This document shows, piece after piece, positions 1-12,222 of a DNA stretch of 64,000 nucleotides. The notes below the pieces were generated by a model. That model was not told the origin of the DNA and searched no databases. It saw nothing but the letters and a program-made list of their open reading frames with translations. Source of the DNA: Phytophthora hibernalis. Lineage: Eukaryota; Oomycota; Peronosporomycetes; Peronosporales; Peronosporaceae. The position numbers and the translations under genes are program-made. The stretch lies in NCBI GenBank assembly GCA_012656075.1, contig JAAKBF010000030.1, positions 124,001 to 188,000 on the forward strand, in the 5' to 3' direction. Every line of letters starts with the position of its first letter. Position 1 is the stretch's first letter.

Positions 1-2
1 AC

Positions 3-495
3 AAAAAGAAGGCGGCGCCAGCGGGCAAGACGAAAAGGAAGACCCCGCCGCCACCGCACGATCCACATGCTCCGCCAGGAGACCCACCGACGGCTGTTGA
101 CACCGTGGTTGCGGACATGGTCATCTCTATGGCAGTAGGCGAGGCTCTAACGCCCGTGGCTGCGCGCCGGACGGCAGGAAGCTTCGCGGCCGGCCTCACG
201 TGCGATTGGCAAGAAATCGCAAACGGTCTGCGAACGGTCATGGAAGCGTCGCCGAAGTGTGCTGCAGATCGACAGCCAGCACGAATATGACAGCGGCTCG
301 GAAGATGGCGGCGGCTTGGCAGATGACGGACCTGCCGCTGAAATACGACGGGGTTTTGGTCTGCTGCAAAACTACGTATTATTTAGGTTATGTCAGAACG
401 CTCAGGAAGGCTGCAGCTACTTTTTGGCCAAAGTGCTTATATTGGCTAACTGGCAACATAAGTTGGTCATTATTGGAAATATATACACAACATAA
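3..495 (+). other. Unassigned protein fragment, open at the left edge
   Basis: A frame is open from the window edge to a stop at 290. It starts Lys/Ala/Pro-rich and turns into an ordinary mixed sequence. A second frame (about 259-495) continues with an acidic Gly/Ser/Asp-rich stretch. The two may be one protein with a frame break near 255; an acidic tail is common at the end of oomycete transposon proteins. I do not recognise a family, and the reading could be chance. Confidence 0.2.
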
Positions 496-1197
496 CACTA
501 ACATTTCGTGTTCTTGTTATTTGGTTTGAATAGCAAACTTATTTTCCTTGAAGTCCGTGACGGGCGGTACCACTTTTGGCACGACGATTGGAGCAACGAC
601 AACGCTATTCAGCGCAACCTGGTGCAACTATCTAATTTGATTATTGGCTCATCCATCCCAAATTGGGATTTACTGCACGTACAAGCAGGCTTACTCGTCA
701 AGTGCACCGGCCTCAGCTCCACGAACGACCAGGAATAACACCCATGCATGCGGCATCACGCGCAAGTCGACCAAAGGGTCAAATGATCCCGCTGGCCCTG
801 TCACCACTCGTCGTTGTCGTGAGTGTGGTGCTGCAGCGAACGAGGGCTATCAAGACAGGGCCCACCCGATCACCAAGGAGTTCAGACACAGAGGGGAGAA
901 CAGCACGATACAGGGATTTGGCCTGAAGGGTGCGTAGGCTGCACATCGAGCGGTTGGAGGATGAGTAAGAAGAAGATTCACAGTACAAGAAGGAGCTGAG
1001 GGTGGTAGTCAGGTTCTACTAGTAGTAAAAGTCGTGCGCGCAGAGCGACTTCGATGCCGTCGCGCCTACGGACGTTATTCAGGATACATTGCATTGAATA
1101 TTTCAATCAATGGCCCTTGCAGGCAGACTGAAAGAGGGGACAGTATAGAATGCAGCTGCACTTGATAAGACGACCGTAACCTAATAACTGGACTGTT
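496..1197. other. No recognisable gene
   Basis: Only short overlapping frames occur here (for example 508-738 plus), none with a motif I know. It is probably decayed transposon sequence, given what lies on its right. Confidence 0.4.
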
Positions 1198-1330
1198 ACC
1201 AAATAACTCGCCGGTTTCCAAATAACTCGCCGGTTTTCAAATAGCTCGACCATTACTAAATAGCTCGACCATTACCAAATAACTCGACCGTTACTAGTTA
1301 ATTCGTCTCTTACCTAGTTATTCGACCTGC
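1198..1330. repeat. Degenerate 18-20 bp tandem repeat
   Basis: About seven imperfect copies of a unit built around aaataactcgaccgttac follow one another, drifting towards the right end. The array lies just beyond the 3' end of the minus-strand Ulp1-like frame, so it may be the subterminal region of the element that carried that gene. Arrays of similar style lie at 3510-3770, 42783-42860 and 53530-53600. Confidence 0.65.
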
Positions 1331-1361
1331 TTCTCCAAATCACCACGCAGCGAGTCCGGAA

Positions 1362-2258
1362 CTAATTCGCCTTCGAAGCTGTGCAGTGACCTGTCAGCTT
1401 CTTGATCTCTTTCGAAAACGTGCGCGGCGACATGTCCACAATATAACGGATTATTCTGTCCATGCAGTAGATCATGTAAATACCGAAGTTGTAGCCGTTA
1501 CGCTGTGGGATATCCGTTGTCATTGCATATCCAGCGAGGTGAAAAGCAGTGTCGCGTAGTTCGCCTAAAAACAGTTTGGCCACGTCAAATACGTACTTGG
1601 ACTGGTGCTTGGCTCGAACCGGATCAACGTGATAACATGTGGCTTGATTAGACAACAGCTGCTCCACACCTAGCAAACTCCAATGTCCCATGCCATATAT
1701 CGGGATGAGAATAAATGGATAAGACGTCAATTCGAACTTGTCAACCAGGCCCTTCACAACAGCGAAGGACTTCTCGAAATGGTCCACGTGCTCAATTTGC
1801 ATGAAAAGAGCGCACCCAAATGACCACTCGCCTTTTTGTACACGAGTAATACGCTTGTAAATTACATCATCCAAAACTAAAGCGGTCAAGGGCTGGCACA
1901 GCTCAACCGAAAATAAATCATCTACGGTAATGTCAATCGTCATCTGCTCGAGAAAGCTTGTGTTCTCTTCGTTTGGGTAGCTGAACTGGAGTTTAACGTT
2001 TTGGTATCTGTCGCGCAACGCATATCGTCTCTTTGGCGCAATCGGTCGCACCAAATCGCATCCTTTGTCGCTCGTCTTACCGATTTCACCCGTTTGATGA
2101 TCTTCGCCAGCACTGTCTTCGACTTTCACGTGACACGAGACTGAGTGCGATTTTCTCCTGGAGTAACCCAGTGAATGCTGACCTGGAATAATCCTGATAT
2201 TTGATAGGCTATTGAAAATGTATCGGTACGGGCTATGCGCTTTGCGCAAGTGCGACAT
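1362..2258 (-). CDS. Ulp1-like (C48) cysteine protease domain of a transposon, catalytic Cys lost
   Basis: An intact 298-residue frame. The last 200 residues match the Ulp1/SENP protease fold: the His motif GHWSLL (near residue 190), the Asp in HVDP about 20 residues later, and the Gln-containing motif PQRNGYN near 250. In active members this last motif continues as D-C-G, with Cys as nucleophile; here it reads N-F-G, so the nucleophile is replaced by Phe and peptidase activity is not expected. In oomycetes such domains usually form the C-terminal part of large MULE-type transposon proteins, and a MULE transposase lies upstream on the same strand (6549-8694). The first 100 residues show no domain. 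The start at 2258 is simply the first Met. Most likely a transposon remnant rather than a host SUMO protease. Confidence 0.7.
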   Translation of the reverse strand: MSHLRKAHSPYRYIFNSLSNIRIIPGQHSLGYSRRKSHSVSCHVKVEDSAGEDHQTGEIGKTSDKGCDLVRPIAPKRRYALRDRYQNVKLQFSYPNEENTSFLEQMTIDITVDDLFSVELCQPLTALVLDDVIYKRITRVQKGEWSFGCALFMQIEHVDHFEKSFAVVKGLVDKFELTSYPFILIPIYGMGHWSLLGVEQLLSNQATCYHVDPVRAKHQSKYVFDVAKLFLGELRDTAFHLAGYAMTTDIPQRNGYNFGIYMIYCMDRIIRYIVDMSPRTFSKEIKKLTGHCTASKAN

Positions 2259-3500
2259 GGAATTCAGCTGTGTTCCGCGGAGCGGATGCGGTCAGGCATT
2301 AAGATGGGCTCTTTAGTTTTGGAAGACTGCGGTCAGGGCCTGAAACCCTGAACGCAGATCTATGTCCAGATCGACCCCGTCCTTAAGCGGGTTAACCCAA
2401 TCTCGAGTTGGAAACGCCCATGCAAACGTATTGTGTGTGGTGTCCCGCCTCGCCTAAAGTCTGAAAGCACACATATACGTGTACCCGGAACTCGCCGTGT
2501 TCACAAATACCGAGTGAAACAGAAAACCAAGAGAAGAATACCGTGTGAAGCCTCTACAGTGAGTATACCTTTGGTCGCAAGGCCTTGGGTGCACTTTAGC
2601 TCCTGGACGCAGATTTTCCTTGAACGCAGATACCTGAGCGTGCAAATTATTATGTTCGCCCAAGGTCATCCTGCTCTGTAAGGCCGTCCACATCGGTTTC
2701 AAGTAATATCCAGGTTCAAGAACCCTGAGCGTAGGTGGAATACACCTGCGTTCAGGATACAACCGTACCGACCACTCGTATCATCCCGATCCCAGATAAC
2801 CACCCAATCAGATCGCCACGATCGTGTCACTTCAACTATTGACCCCATAAGCCACGCGCCAGCACGCGCAGAAAGTGTGCCTAAAGGTATCCAGCCGAGC
2901 AGACGACGCAGTGAAATACCAAGAGGAATTATGTTCGTCGCTTGGCTGGCTGGCGCTTCACTGGATTGCCCACCAGTCTGCAGCTCGGTGGTGTTTGGGT
3001 TTTGTAACGCGGGCGGAATAAACAATTTTTGCACCGCTTGATGAAACGAGTTACCCTAACTTTTTGGGCACCGTCAGACTTCATCATAAACTCACGCTTT
3101 GTACGGCAGTAGCTTAGGATATCTGCATGCCTGATCGATCCGCCTTGGTGTAGGCACTGCTCTTAGTAATCCATGACATCGTTTTCGTATCCCTGGGCAT
3201 CAGGCTTTCGCCCAACGCTTTTGGCTCGGATACGCCCGGCTGGTTTGAGGGTGACAAGGCACCTTGCTCAATGTGGGGTCGGAATATATCTGTTCCGCCA
3301 GACAATTAGCGTCCCTTTGGCCGCTTGAGTTGGCGGGAAGCTTCAGTGGCCCCCACTCCTTGCAGTGCTTTCGCCACGTCTCCAGCTCCTCGATGATCTC
3401 GCTTTCCGGGGCGACTTGTCGACTGCACCCCCCGGGTCGGCCATGAGATTCGCGCCTTCGTCTCGAGGGTAATGTGTTTTTGTGACCACGAACTATAGTT
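2259..3500. other. Unassigned region, probable transposon debris
   Basis: Frames at 2433-2681 plus, 2699-3034 minus and 3114-3305 minus overlap without a credible gene structure and match no family I know. The region lies between the Ulp1-like frame and the Crypton and is probably spacer or old element sequence. Confidence 0.35.
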
Positions 3501-3509
3501 CGCGTAACC

Positions 3510-3770
3510 CGGTCAACCTAATCGTAAAAATGAGTAGCTGGTCATAATACTGGATAACCGGTTGTAATATCATGTAACTGTTCCTACACTTGAGTAATTA
3601 ATCGTACTATTACGTTACCCAGTCGTACTATTATGTTCCCAAGTCGTACTAGTGAGTACGCAGTCGTACTATTGAGTACCTAGTCGTACTATTATGTTCC
3701 CCGGTCGTACTTTTATGTAACCGAGCCATAATATTCAGTAATAGACGTACAATTACGTAATCGAGAGCTT
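3510..3770. repeat. Degenerate 20-21 bp tandem repeat
   Basis: At least ten imperfect copies of a unit like cagtcgtactattatgttcc lie in tandem; the copies at 3600-3720 are the best conserved. The array ends about 360 bp downstream of the Crypton stop codon, so it may be the 3' subterminal region of that element. Confidence 0.7.
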
Positions 3771-4130
3771 TTGTGTCATCTAGTCCTATTGTGCTTTGCA
3801 GTCTTTTTGGCACTTTCGGTTGTAATTCGCACGACTTGTCTTGTACGAGATAACTATAAATCGTACTCCAGTACGAATTGCTGTAACTCGTGCATGCTTC
3901 ATACTCCCCATAATGTGCCTGTGTGATCTGAAAGCGTTCCAACAGCCCTAACGAGACTTGTGTTTGCTTTGGCACTTTCTAGACGTGCCATGTTCTGCCC
4001 TTGTAGTGCATGAAACACGACTTCGGAAAACCCCATTCAAAGCCTCTATGATTTAGCGCTAAGTACGATCACTCACTATATAGCTGGACAAATTGGTTGC
4101 AAAGCACAATACACTCTACTACAATATGTG

Positions 4131-6290
4131 CTACGTTTCTTCGGGTGCAAGGTCTGTGATCGCGCCTACTGCTATACACGCGTGATGCTGTTTAATCAGT
4201 TCTGCGAAAAAACCCTCGCAATGAAGTGAACGGAGCTGTTTGAGATGGCCAGATGCAAACTTGCGCTTAATCCCACGGTCGCACAAGAAGACCTGCAGGC
4301 CGACTTCAGCCTTGGTGCCAGATTTCATGACGCAGTCGGCATAGTCGGAAGCAGTGGAGTTCAGGTGAAATGCTTCTGGTAGGAATAGCTTCATAAATCC
4401 CAAAATATGCTTTAAACGTGACTTGTACTGCCTGTCACTACAGACGTCCCAGAGGCGAGGCGTTTACGTGTACCATTCAAACCGGTTTGCCACTGCAGAT
4501 TTCGATGCAGATCGTACTCTTCCTTCAGAAGTAGGGTTCGTTTCTTTCTCCTGTGTTGGTTATGTTCCTTGCGTGTTGCTCAGGCTGCCTGTAACTGGCG
4601 ACTCAGTGCCCTCGGTAACTGTAGATTACGTTGAATGCTTTTCCAGAGCATCGATTCGCGACCTGAGCTGACGATTATCCTCGATCAGCTGAGAGATCAC
4701 TATGTTCTGGTGATTGGTAAGCTGCATTTTGCGTGAGAACGATCTACGCTGGGTTCTGGGACAGCAGTACTGGCGCAACGGTTTAGTTCCACACTCCACG
4801 CCAGGAGGTCTGGCATTTGTACTCCCAGCGAAAAAGACATGTTCGCATTCTCGATGCGTACGGACTTGTCTGATATCAATTCTGGGAAGTGCTGGGTGAG
4901 CGTTACAGTAAACAGGTCGATAACTTGCCTGTCCAGGTACAAAGACCTATGTTGAAATCCGGTGCTGGACGCAAACAGCTGACTGCCTAGCCGGCGAATT
5001 TTGGTCCTCGTAACGGAATCAAACACCGCCAGGGATGGAATTGCCGGACGCTCATCAGATTTCCAGTTGCTGAGCACGTTTGACACTCTCTTGCCCTCGG
5101 TGGTAGTTTTGAATACATATCTTAAAGCTTTTTGTAGCACTCACGCTTTAATTTCCCTCGATCAAAAATCCATGGAGCACTCAGTGTCGAGTCGCCATTG
5201 GTGTGCTGTGCACCTCCACGTCGGAATGAGTGGGTCAATAAATTTGCCGTGATGTCTGCCTTCTACTGCTGAGCTGTCGCTCCTTTCAAGACCCGATTAA
5301 CGTATCCCTGTAGTTTTAGTGGGGTGGCGACGCGTCGACTCGTGGAAGTAGGTGTTTCCGATTCCTCCGTCCCGTCATCATCTCCGCATTGTAGCAAAAC
5401 GTCAGCAAGTGAGATCTCATTCGGTTGAACTACCAGATCAGTATCGTCTCCGGCTGCCAACAAAGCGAGGTTGAGCAAAGAGGATATTGGAAAAATTTGC
5501 ATGACTAACGCCATGACGATGAACGAAATCGGGCAGGTAATGAACGAATCCTTGTCTGGGAAAAGGGACAGACCCTGCTCTTCCGATGTCTTTGCCCGAA
5601 TCAAACGAATGAAGAGCAGGCTATCTGCCGACAACGCCGGGTTGCGCTTAGGAATAAACGTAAGGTCTGATGCTCTTCAAAAGCATACCACATGACCACC
5701 AATATAGCGGCGTCTTGGTACTCGGTCTCTTCAATCGCATCATAGTAAAGGCCATCGACAAGCGACCGAAGGGTATTCTTGGTACACGCGGGAGCCTTTT
5801 CCACCATGCCCCCATGATGTCGTAGGAGACAGTGACGCTCCAAAATTCTTCCCACCTTGAGTAGTTGCTGCTCGATGGCTTGACGATGTTGGGGGTAGCG
5901 TTCAAGCAGCCAGTTTTACACGTTGCGATAGTAGCTCATAACCGTGTTCCTCTTCCGTGGCTAGCTGCCCTTCACGCTCGAGAACGCGAGGAACATGGCC
6001 CATCCGCTTCACAAACGCGACGCCACGTCTATCCGACAGAAGAGAGGCTTGAACAAACTCACTCGCACACTTTCCTTGGCCAGGAATTGCTCGAAGGTGC
6101 CGATTGCCGTTGCGAGCGCGCGCATTGTGTTCTCGGGGGCGATATCTTGGAGACTCATGCTCTGCTTCTACTGGGTTTCTTGGTTCCTTCGGTTATTTGG
6201 CTACTGGCTCGATGTTGCCCGAGGTCGCTAATGACTAGATTTTGTATGGGATCCGTCGGCTACCGACTCGATATTGCGCAAATGCGCGAG
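4131..6290 (-). mobile_element. Crypton-type tyrosine recombinase element, decayed
   Basis: Read on the minus strand in three frames, this is an oomycete Crypton integrase of usual layout. The N-terminal core-binding part is at about 6250-5900. The core has the arginine region (YAF then RASDL) near 5690-5660 and the block with SLFPD at 5545-5500. HSFRRGGAQH, the HxxR box of tyrosine recombinases, lies at about 5225-5195. A Tyr in RYVFKT, probably the nucleophile, lies near 5125-5105. The C-terminal extension with EWYT, PRLWD and FMKLFLP runs from 4470 to 4131. Lesions include a one-base frame change at about 5685 inside the arginine motif, another near 5800, a TAG near 5265 just before the HxxR box, a frame change near 5140, and a CAA-to-TAA stop near 4465. 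The element cannot make an active recombinase. Confidence 0.85.
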
Positions 6291-6548
6291 TAACTTAATT
6301 CTTGTATCAGGCCGAGCATATTTGGATGGACTTGCCGACATGATGCATCTGCAAGCGTCAATAGAGGAAAACCCTACCCCTAAGAATTACATTGGTAAAA
6401 AAGACAACAAACTTCCGATTCATTTGAGGAGAGCCCTTATTATTAATCTGATTGGTTGATTATGTCAATACAATATTGAAAGTTGAATCTGTCTGTCGGC
6501 TTTTCTTCACGGTATTCATACATGCCCTTGAATGGAAGCACAAGGTTT

Positions 6549-8694
6549 TCAACGTTGAAACTTTACAACATCAATCCAGTTCAACGTATTTTGAACAAAC
6601 TTGAAGTTATTATGAGCGCTGATTACGCTTGACATGAGCTTCAGTTGTCCATACGTTGCAAAACCAAAATCATTCCACCGAGCTAACAACTCCCTGTTCT
6701 GCTCACTGTCCATTGCATCGATGACCTCCTTCATTTTCTCTAGCTGTGGGATGGCCTTCACCACTGTTACAGGTTGTTCAACATTGAACCAAAAATTTCG
6801 ACGACTTCTTCCACTTCTACAGACGGCAAGTTCAACCTGTCAACGCGCCACATGTTCGTGCTTTTGCTGTAGGGACCATTCAGGATAATCATCTCAGACA
6901 GCTTCAATGTGGTCGCCTTTTTCCTTTCCGAAATACGAGAGCGAAGCTTGTGTGCGTCTATAATTTCCGCTCTTGACGCTACTTGTTTTTCTGCACGCCG
7001 AGTCAACCCATTACGTTTCGGTGGAGAGGCGAATTCTGTAGGGGCTTCTGCGCACCCTTTGCGTATAACTACATTTGTGCCCGACTGCGATGACACAGTG
7101 ATAGTTCGCCCATGTTCGTTTTTAATTGTGAGCACATTGGTTTTTTTCAACTGACGTCGTTGGAGTCATAACGGCATCATCTTGCCGGTTATTCGTCTCC
7201 ATCTCCTCAAATGAAAACTGAGGTGCCGTGACGTCCCCAACAGCAGATACCTGAGAGAGCCCGATGAAACCACTTTTTATGGACATGTTTTGGCCCGTAA
7301 ACACCTCCATTATGCCGAAATACAGCGCATTATAGAAATCCGTCCGCCATTTCATCGCCAGTCGGTGTGTGGTTGATGGATGTATCGACTGCACATCCAC
7401 GTTTTTCGTGAGCTGCTTGCCTTGGGTGTACTTGACATCTGGATATAGGACGAAGGACTCGAGGGGAGGGGGCAGTTTACACGATTTAACCCTCCGACGA
7501 CTACAGTGCCTTCGTCAAAGTTATTGGCAGGACTCTGGATGTTCCAGCGACTAGCGAACCGGGTCAATGGCGGAACCACAGTTTCGTAGTTGGATTTAGC
7601 TCGAGCGTACATCACGTGACGGCACGACAACAGACACGTCCGTGTGAAGATGCAGTCACAAACCGAGATTTACAAGCAAGGCGAAACATGCGTCATAACC
7701 CATACCAAAAGTAAACCAAAGCACAAAATTCACACCGAAAACATACCCGAACGTCTACGACGTGAGATTCTCCTGTCGCTGGATTTGTCACTTTTGGCCT
7801 TCCCATATTCTCTCTCCATGTCGTAGCTAGCGTGAGGTCCAACTACCAATGCGTGCTGGTGGGCCACCATCTTGAATGCGTAGTCGCTAAGCTTCATGGC
7901 TACCGCAGTCAACTCAGGATCTTCTGTCATGGAAGGGAGGCACTAATCCGATGGAATTCTGACAAGTACCGTTCTTCTGCGTACTCTTGCATTGTAATCA
8001 GCATTGAAATGAGGCCGTCGATGGTAAAGCTGCCATCTATGATCTCTTTCAGACGACCCCACTTCGATTCGAGACGATTGTTCGTGTTGTTCAACAGATG
8101 TGGTACATCTCCGCGCTTGAACATCGCCCACTCTTCAACCGATGTATACCAGTGCTTCATGAACCTCTTGTACAGCGTGATATCTTTGTTGTTTCCAACA
8201 GTTGCAAGTGAAGCATCTTTCAGGTCATCGTACTGTTGCTGAGACTCCGCATTTACTAGGCTTTTCATGATTGCCTTGAGATGCCTCGTTTCTTCCGCCC
8301 CAACATCTCACAACCGGAAGCATTGCTTCATTTGCCATAGCAAAGCAAACTGTCACGCATTGGTCACCCTTCTCATAGCACCTCTTTCTCGTGCATAGCC
8401 TTGTCTATCATTACTACTCAAATCTTGGACCAGTCAGGATTGCTCTTCTTGAATGCATTCACAGCAGTGGACAAGTTCGACTTCTCCTCCGTTCGTACGA
8501 GAGCGTGTTGACCAGAACGACACGCGTTCATCGGGTGGTCTGCAGCGGAGATACCTGTGTGTACCGGCATCGAGGTACAATTTGGTGTGGAAAACACAAT
8601 TCCCTTGTTTCACCATGGAATACAGCATACAGTGAACGACTTTAGATGCGACACTACCTCCCACTAGATGCTTCAAAAGAAAATCAGCTCCCAA
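6549..8694 (-). mobile_element. MULE (Mutator-like) transposase, decayed
   Basis: On the minus strand the order fits an oomycete MULE transposase. Part of the DDE core lies at 8480-8380, where VMIDK carries a likely catalytic Asp but follows an in-frame stop. The core continues at 8268-7927 with the well-kept block NNTNNRLESKWGRLKE. A SWIM zinc finger (CDC, then CRH about ten residues on) is at 7660-7600, followed by the usual block ending in VVVGGLNRVN. Poorly defined C-terminal segments follow at 7400-7122, 7150-6767 and 6764-6549, each in a different frame. At least four frame changes and one stop separate the blocks. The Ulp1-like frame at 1362-2258 may be the distal part of the same protein, separated by the Crypton. 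Confidence 0.8.
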
Positions 8695-8701
8695 ACACTG
8701 T

Positions 8702-9870
8702 CTAACGAACTGTCGTCACTGCTTTGGTGTCCACGCGAGGTCTCCGAGCTCTCGCGGCGGACGCGAAACATGCTAAGAAGGCGCTCCTCGCGACGAGAAC
8801 GGTAACGCTTTTGCGCTGTCTTACGCTTGTAAAAACCTCTTCACCGATGGAAAGCCGGTGGCCTAGGTAGTAATGATAGGAGTCTACATCCACTGCTTGT
8901 AGTGGGTTCAGGTGCATGTGGAAGTTGGTCAGCGCAACGCACGTCTTGAACAAGTTGTCGTAGTTGGCTTCAGCCCAACGGTACCTGTCCGAGCACACAG
9001 ACCAGAGTGTTGTCAACCTACCAAAAAGTTCTTTACGAGAACTCGATCATGTGCGATCATGTGCGATCATGTCGTTCTCCTCGGTCTGATCGATCGAGAG
9101 CGTGTCACCTGGCTGGTTTTTGTAGAAATATCACGGAAATGCGACGCGAGGCCCTGGTATCATTTGTCTGCGAGCAACGCCCACTCAGCGGGGTATTTGG
9201 ATGTCAGGGGGCCCTGTCCTGCAGACGCTTCTCCGCCTCTGACTACTTCGTGTTCTAGGAATGGAACGCCTGGTTCTTACGGAGCAACTCGATGTCCGAC
9301 ACGTGGCCCGGGTAGTGCGGTGTACAATTGATATCCTTGACCGTAGAGACTTCCACCTTGTAGCCGTGCAGTTTGTGCGTACCGCTGTAGTATATACTGC
9401 GACCTTCACACATGCCATATGATGTTGGCCTGCTGGAAGGTCACATCAGAAGCGTAGGGCGCGCAGGGAAAGCTAGCAAACGTCTTCCCCGTAACCATTA
9501 GTTAATGCATGCCCCACTTGGTATTCACGTCCTCGACGGAGCGTCCGTATAAGTACAACGCGATCATGTCGGTGTACTTCAAGATCATCATCTTGTAACG
9601 TCGGTGGATTAATGTCAAACACGCTTTCCACAATGTCTCATTTACCACTGTGTTTTAATGCCGTTAGCATCATAAATAACACGTCCTTTCCACCGTACTT
9701 GTACTTCTTGCCACGGCCGACATTCCAGTGGAGAACCACAAACTCCTCAACCACACGCCAGAACCGGTTGACTTCTTCTTCCGAAAGGTTGGTGATTGCA
9801 AATCGGACCCCTCCCCGCTGTTCAGCACGAACCGGTCGAACACAGGTGACATCGAGTCAGCAGGGTCGTT
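8702..9870 (-). mobile_element. Harbinger-type DDE transposase, decayed
   Basis: Minus-strand reading gives an N-terminal block with RFWRVVEE and WNVGRGKKYKYGGKD (9815-9700), the core with YYSGTHKLHGYKVEV and HYPGHVSDIE (9395-9285), then LLADKWYQG holding a catalytic Asp (9190-9160), and the C-terminal block RYRWAEANYDNLFKTCVALTNFH near 8980-8910. These match the DDE_4 (PIF/Harbinger) superfamily as found in oomycetes. A Trp-to-TGA stop near 9655, a stop near 9065 and several frame changes inactivate it. It abuts the MULE, both on the minus strand, with no clear boundary. Confidence 0.8.
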
Positions 9871-10446
9871 GTCGTCGCTCGCGGCGTCACGTGTAGCTCG
9901 ACCACACCGGGCGCTCTTGGATTGGCGGGCCTAATCGAGTTGAGCCAGATGAGCGACACCGTGCTCAACCGCTTCGTCGGTGAGCTCACGGGTGCGTTTT
10001 GTTGCTCGAGGTCAGAGCATCTTGGTGTTGTTTGGTTAGAAAAACTGACAAGTGAGCTCGAAAGTCTGACAGCACAGACCTTAAGTGCTCTTGAAAGTGC
10101 TGTAAATGGCGTGGTGGTGAGCGCGCGAGAGGGTTGGCGCCAAAACACGAAAGATGTGACGCCAAATGAAGCCCAGCCCGCTCCAGTTGCCAGCCAAAGT
10201 GCAGCCTCCTTAGTAGCACCTAATCTACGTAGCATTCTCTCAAATTTGTACTCTATTCTCCCATTTGGCGTTTTATCTCCAAGTCGGTCAATGCTACGAC
10301 ACGCGCCTATCTGCTCCGACTTGAAAGACTAGTTACCGATATTGGCCTCACTTACGAGTAGCTAATCGCGGTGTGAAGGAGGTCAGTCTTCATCTAATGT
10401 ATGTGCTGAGAATATGCAAACATAACAATCAACTCGGTTTGAGGTC
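9871..10446. other. Unassigned region beside the Harbinger remnant
   Basis: Long frames exist on both strands (9922-10332 plus, 10235-9822 minus), but neither has a recognisable domain and they overlap each other. It is probably the 5' end of the Harbinger element or adjoining spacer. Confidence 0.3.
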
Positions 10447-10624
10447 TATTAGTGGTTATCACGGTTAGGAAGTAAGTAATACCGCATTAATAAAAACAGC
10501 CTTTTTCCCAATCGCAACCAACTATTTGGTCTTTTTCGGGCAAAAACAAGACACAAGGATTTGATTTGATTGGCTGTTGAAAGGTTTGTTTACTTACTTA
10601 CCAACCTTGATAACCATTATTATT
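10447..10624. mobile_element. Small MITE with about 30-bp terminal inverted repeats
   Basis: The left end carries tggttatcacggtt followed by agtaagtaa (10453-10479). The right end (10591-10622) is its reverse complement with four or five mismatches. The element is about 175 bp, AT-rich and non-coding. The target-site duplication cannot be read with certainty. Confidence 0.65.
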
Positions 10625-12222
10625 TGGAGGTGCTTATAAATACGTGAACCAATTATCTCGTTAAAGCCAGTCGAATAACCCTAGAACCTGAAGAGCAACC
10701 AAAGTCGATTACTTCGGCCGGCGAGATCAAGCGCAGCGCGCAGCGCTGCAAGACAGGTCAAACGAACGGGCTTGGTCAGAGAGGTTTAGCATCGACGTGC
10801 GAAGCGAGGTCTTCGCGCTGTGTTCTTAACCTTGACATTTTCCACGCCACTCCTCCGGAGGAGGTTTAGGGTTTGGGGTACAGTTGCTGTGGGAGGTGCT
10901 TAAGTTGCAGGATAGTTGGTTTTATGCCCGTATAGTTGGTCTACGTAACGATTGCCTTATTATTATGCCGTTGTCTGTATTTGTTTCAAAATACACATAC
11001 GTGTATAATAATGTACGCCATTCGTGTTTGCGTGAATGTGTATGGTTGCATGTCATCAGTGTATGCGTGAAAGTGCATGTTCAATCATCACTGCTTGCGT
11101 GACGCAGCGCGGTTCGCGGAATAATGAGCTAACATGTAAGCCAAAACGAGGACGATTAAGGCATGTTTGAATGTATTTACCGGTATACTCGTGACTGTAG
11201 AATCTTGAGTCCACGTCAAGACTCATGACGGGGATGATTCACAACTGTAATGATCGCTTACTTGCAGTTTGTCACACCAAGGGCCGCTCTCGCTTGCTGC
11301 CAATCCAACTCAGACCACCCAGTAATGGCCGACGACGAGCAGCGCCCGCCAGCTACGGAGCCATCCCAATCCACCTGGGCACTGAAATGCACTGGTAATA
11401 CGGTAGCTCCCGTAATAACCGCCCCGTAAAATATGGGTCAATCAGTTCAACGTGTGAAACAACTTTTTAATTTTTTATTTTTAGAATAGGAAGAGGTTTT
11501 CATTTTCAGCTTTTTTTGTCAAAAGGAAGCATTCTCCAGACAGGGCTATTATCCTGATGTACTAGAATCGATTCTAAACGCCCCAACTACCGGTACTGTA
11601 GTGACGTACCGTATCGCCGAAATCATAAGTCCTACCTGATCTACACAAGGGTTGTGGTTATAATGGCTTTGTTAACTATAGTTTATCCTATGCTTGCTGA
11701 TTATATAAGAGATTTGATTGGCTAATAATAGGTGCGCTTTATGATAAATGTGGGAATAATGATATCAACGATGCGGTAGACGACTTCTATCTTACCGACA
11801 GCAATATGGTATCCAAAAAGTGTCCGATGGCCTCCTATGATAGCTAACCAGCCAAAGCTACGGCTTCGATATTGCAGCTCTTTCCTTTAAAATCTATAGT
11901 TCGGCGTGGACAGCTTTCAACATGCATACTTCTTAAATGCATATACCACCGGGGTCCCGCCATGTTTCATGTATTACAACAATACATGTATCACGGCCTA
12001 GAGGATCGCCTGAATCGATGGAATGGAAAGCAGGCAATTTGTCTTCGTACATGTACCGCATAAGAGTTTTTCCCAAAACCAGTACCGATCGAGGTCATAT
12101 TCCCAAGACCAGTTCCAATCCCAAAACCAGTAATGTACGGGATTTTGTGCTCTAATGAATCATCGATACTTGCACGTACCAGTACAAGTGCATGCTTCGG
12201 TTGTAGTTCGCTACAGATAGAT
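10625..12222. other. Non-coding region
   Basis: No gene is supported. It is AT-rich in places (11460-11520) and holds three short imperfect copies of a unit like cccaaaaccagta at 12070-12140. It separates the left transposon cluster from the gene island. Confidence 0.5.

Noticed and set aside
1198..3770. CRISPR-like regular repeats
   Set aside because: Units are degenerate, contiguous and without spacers; the genome is eukaryotic.
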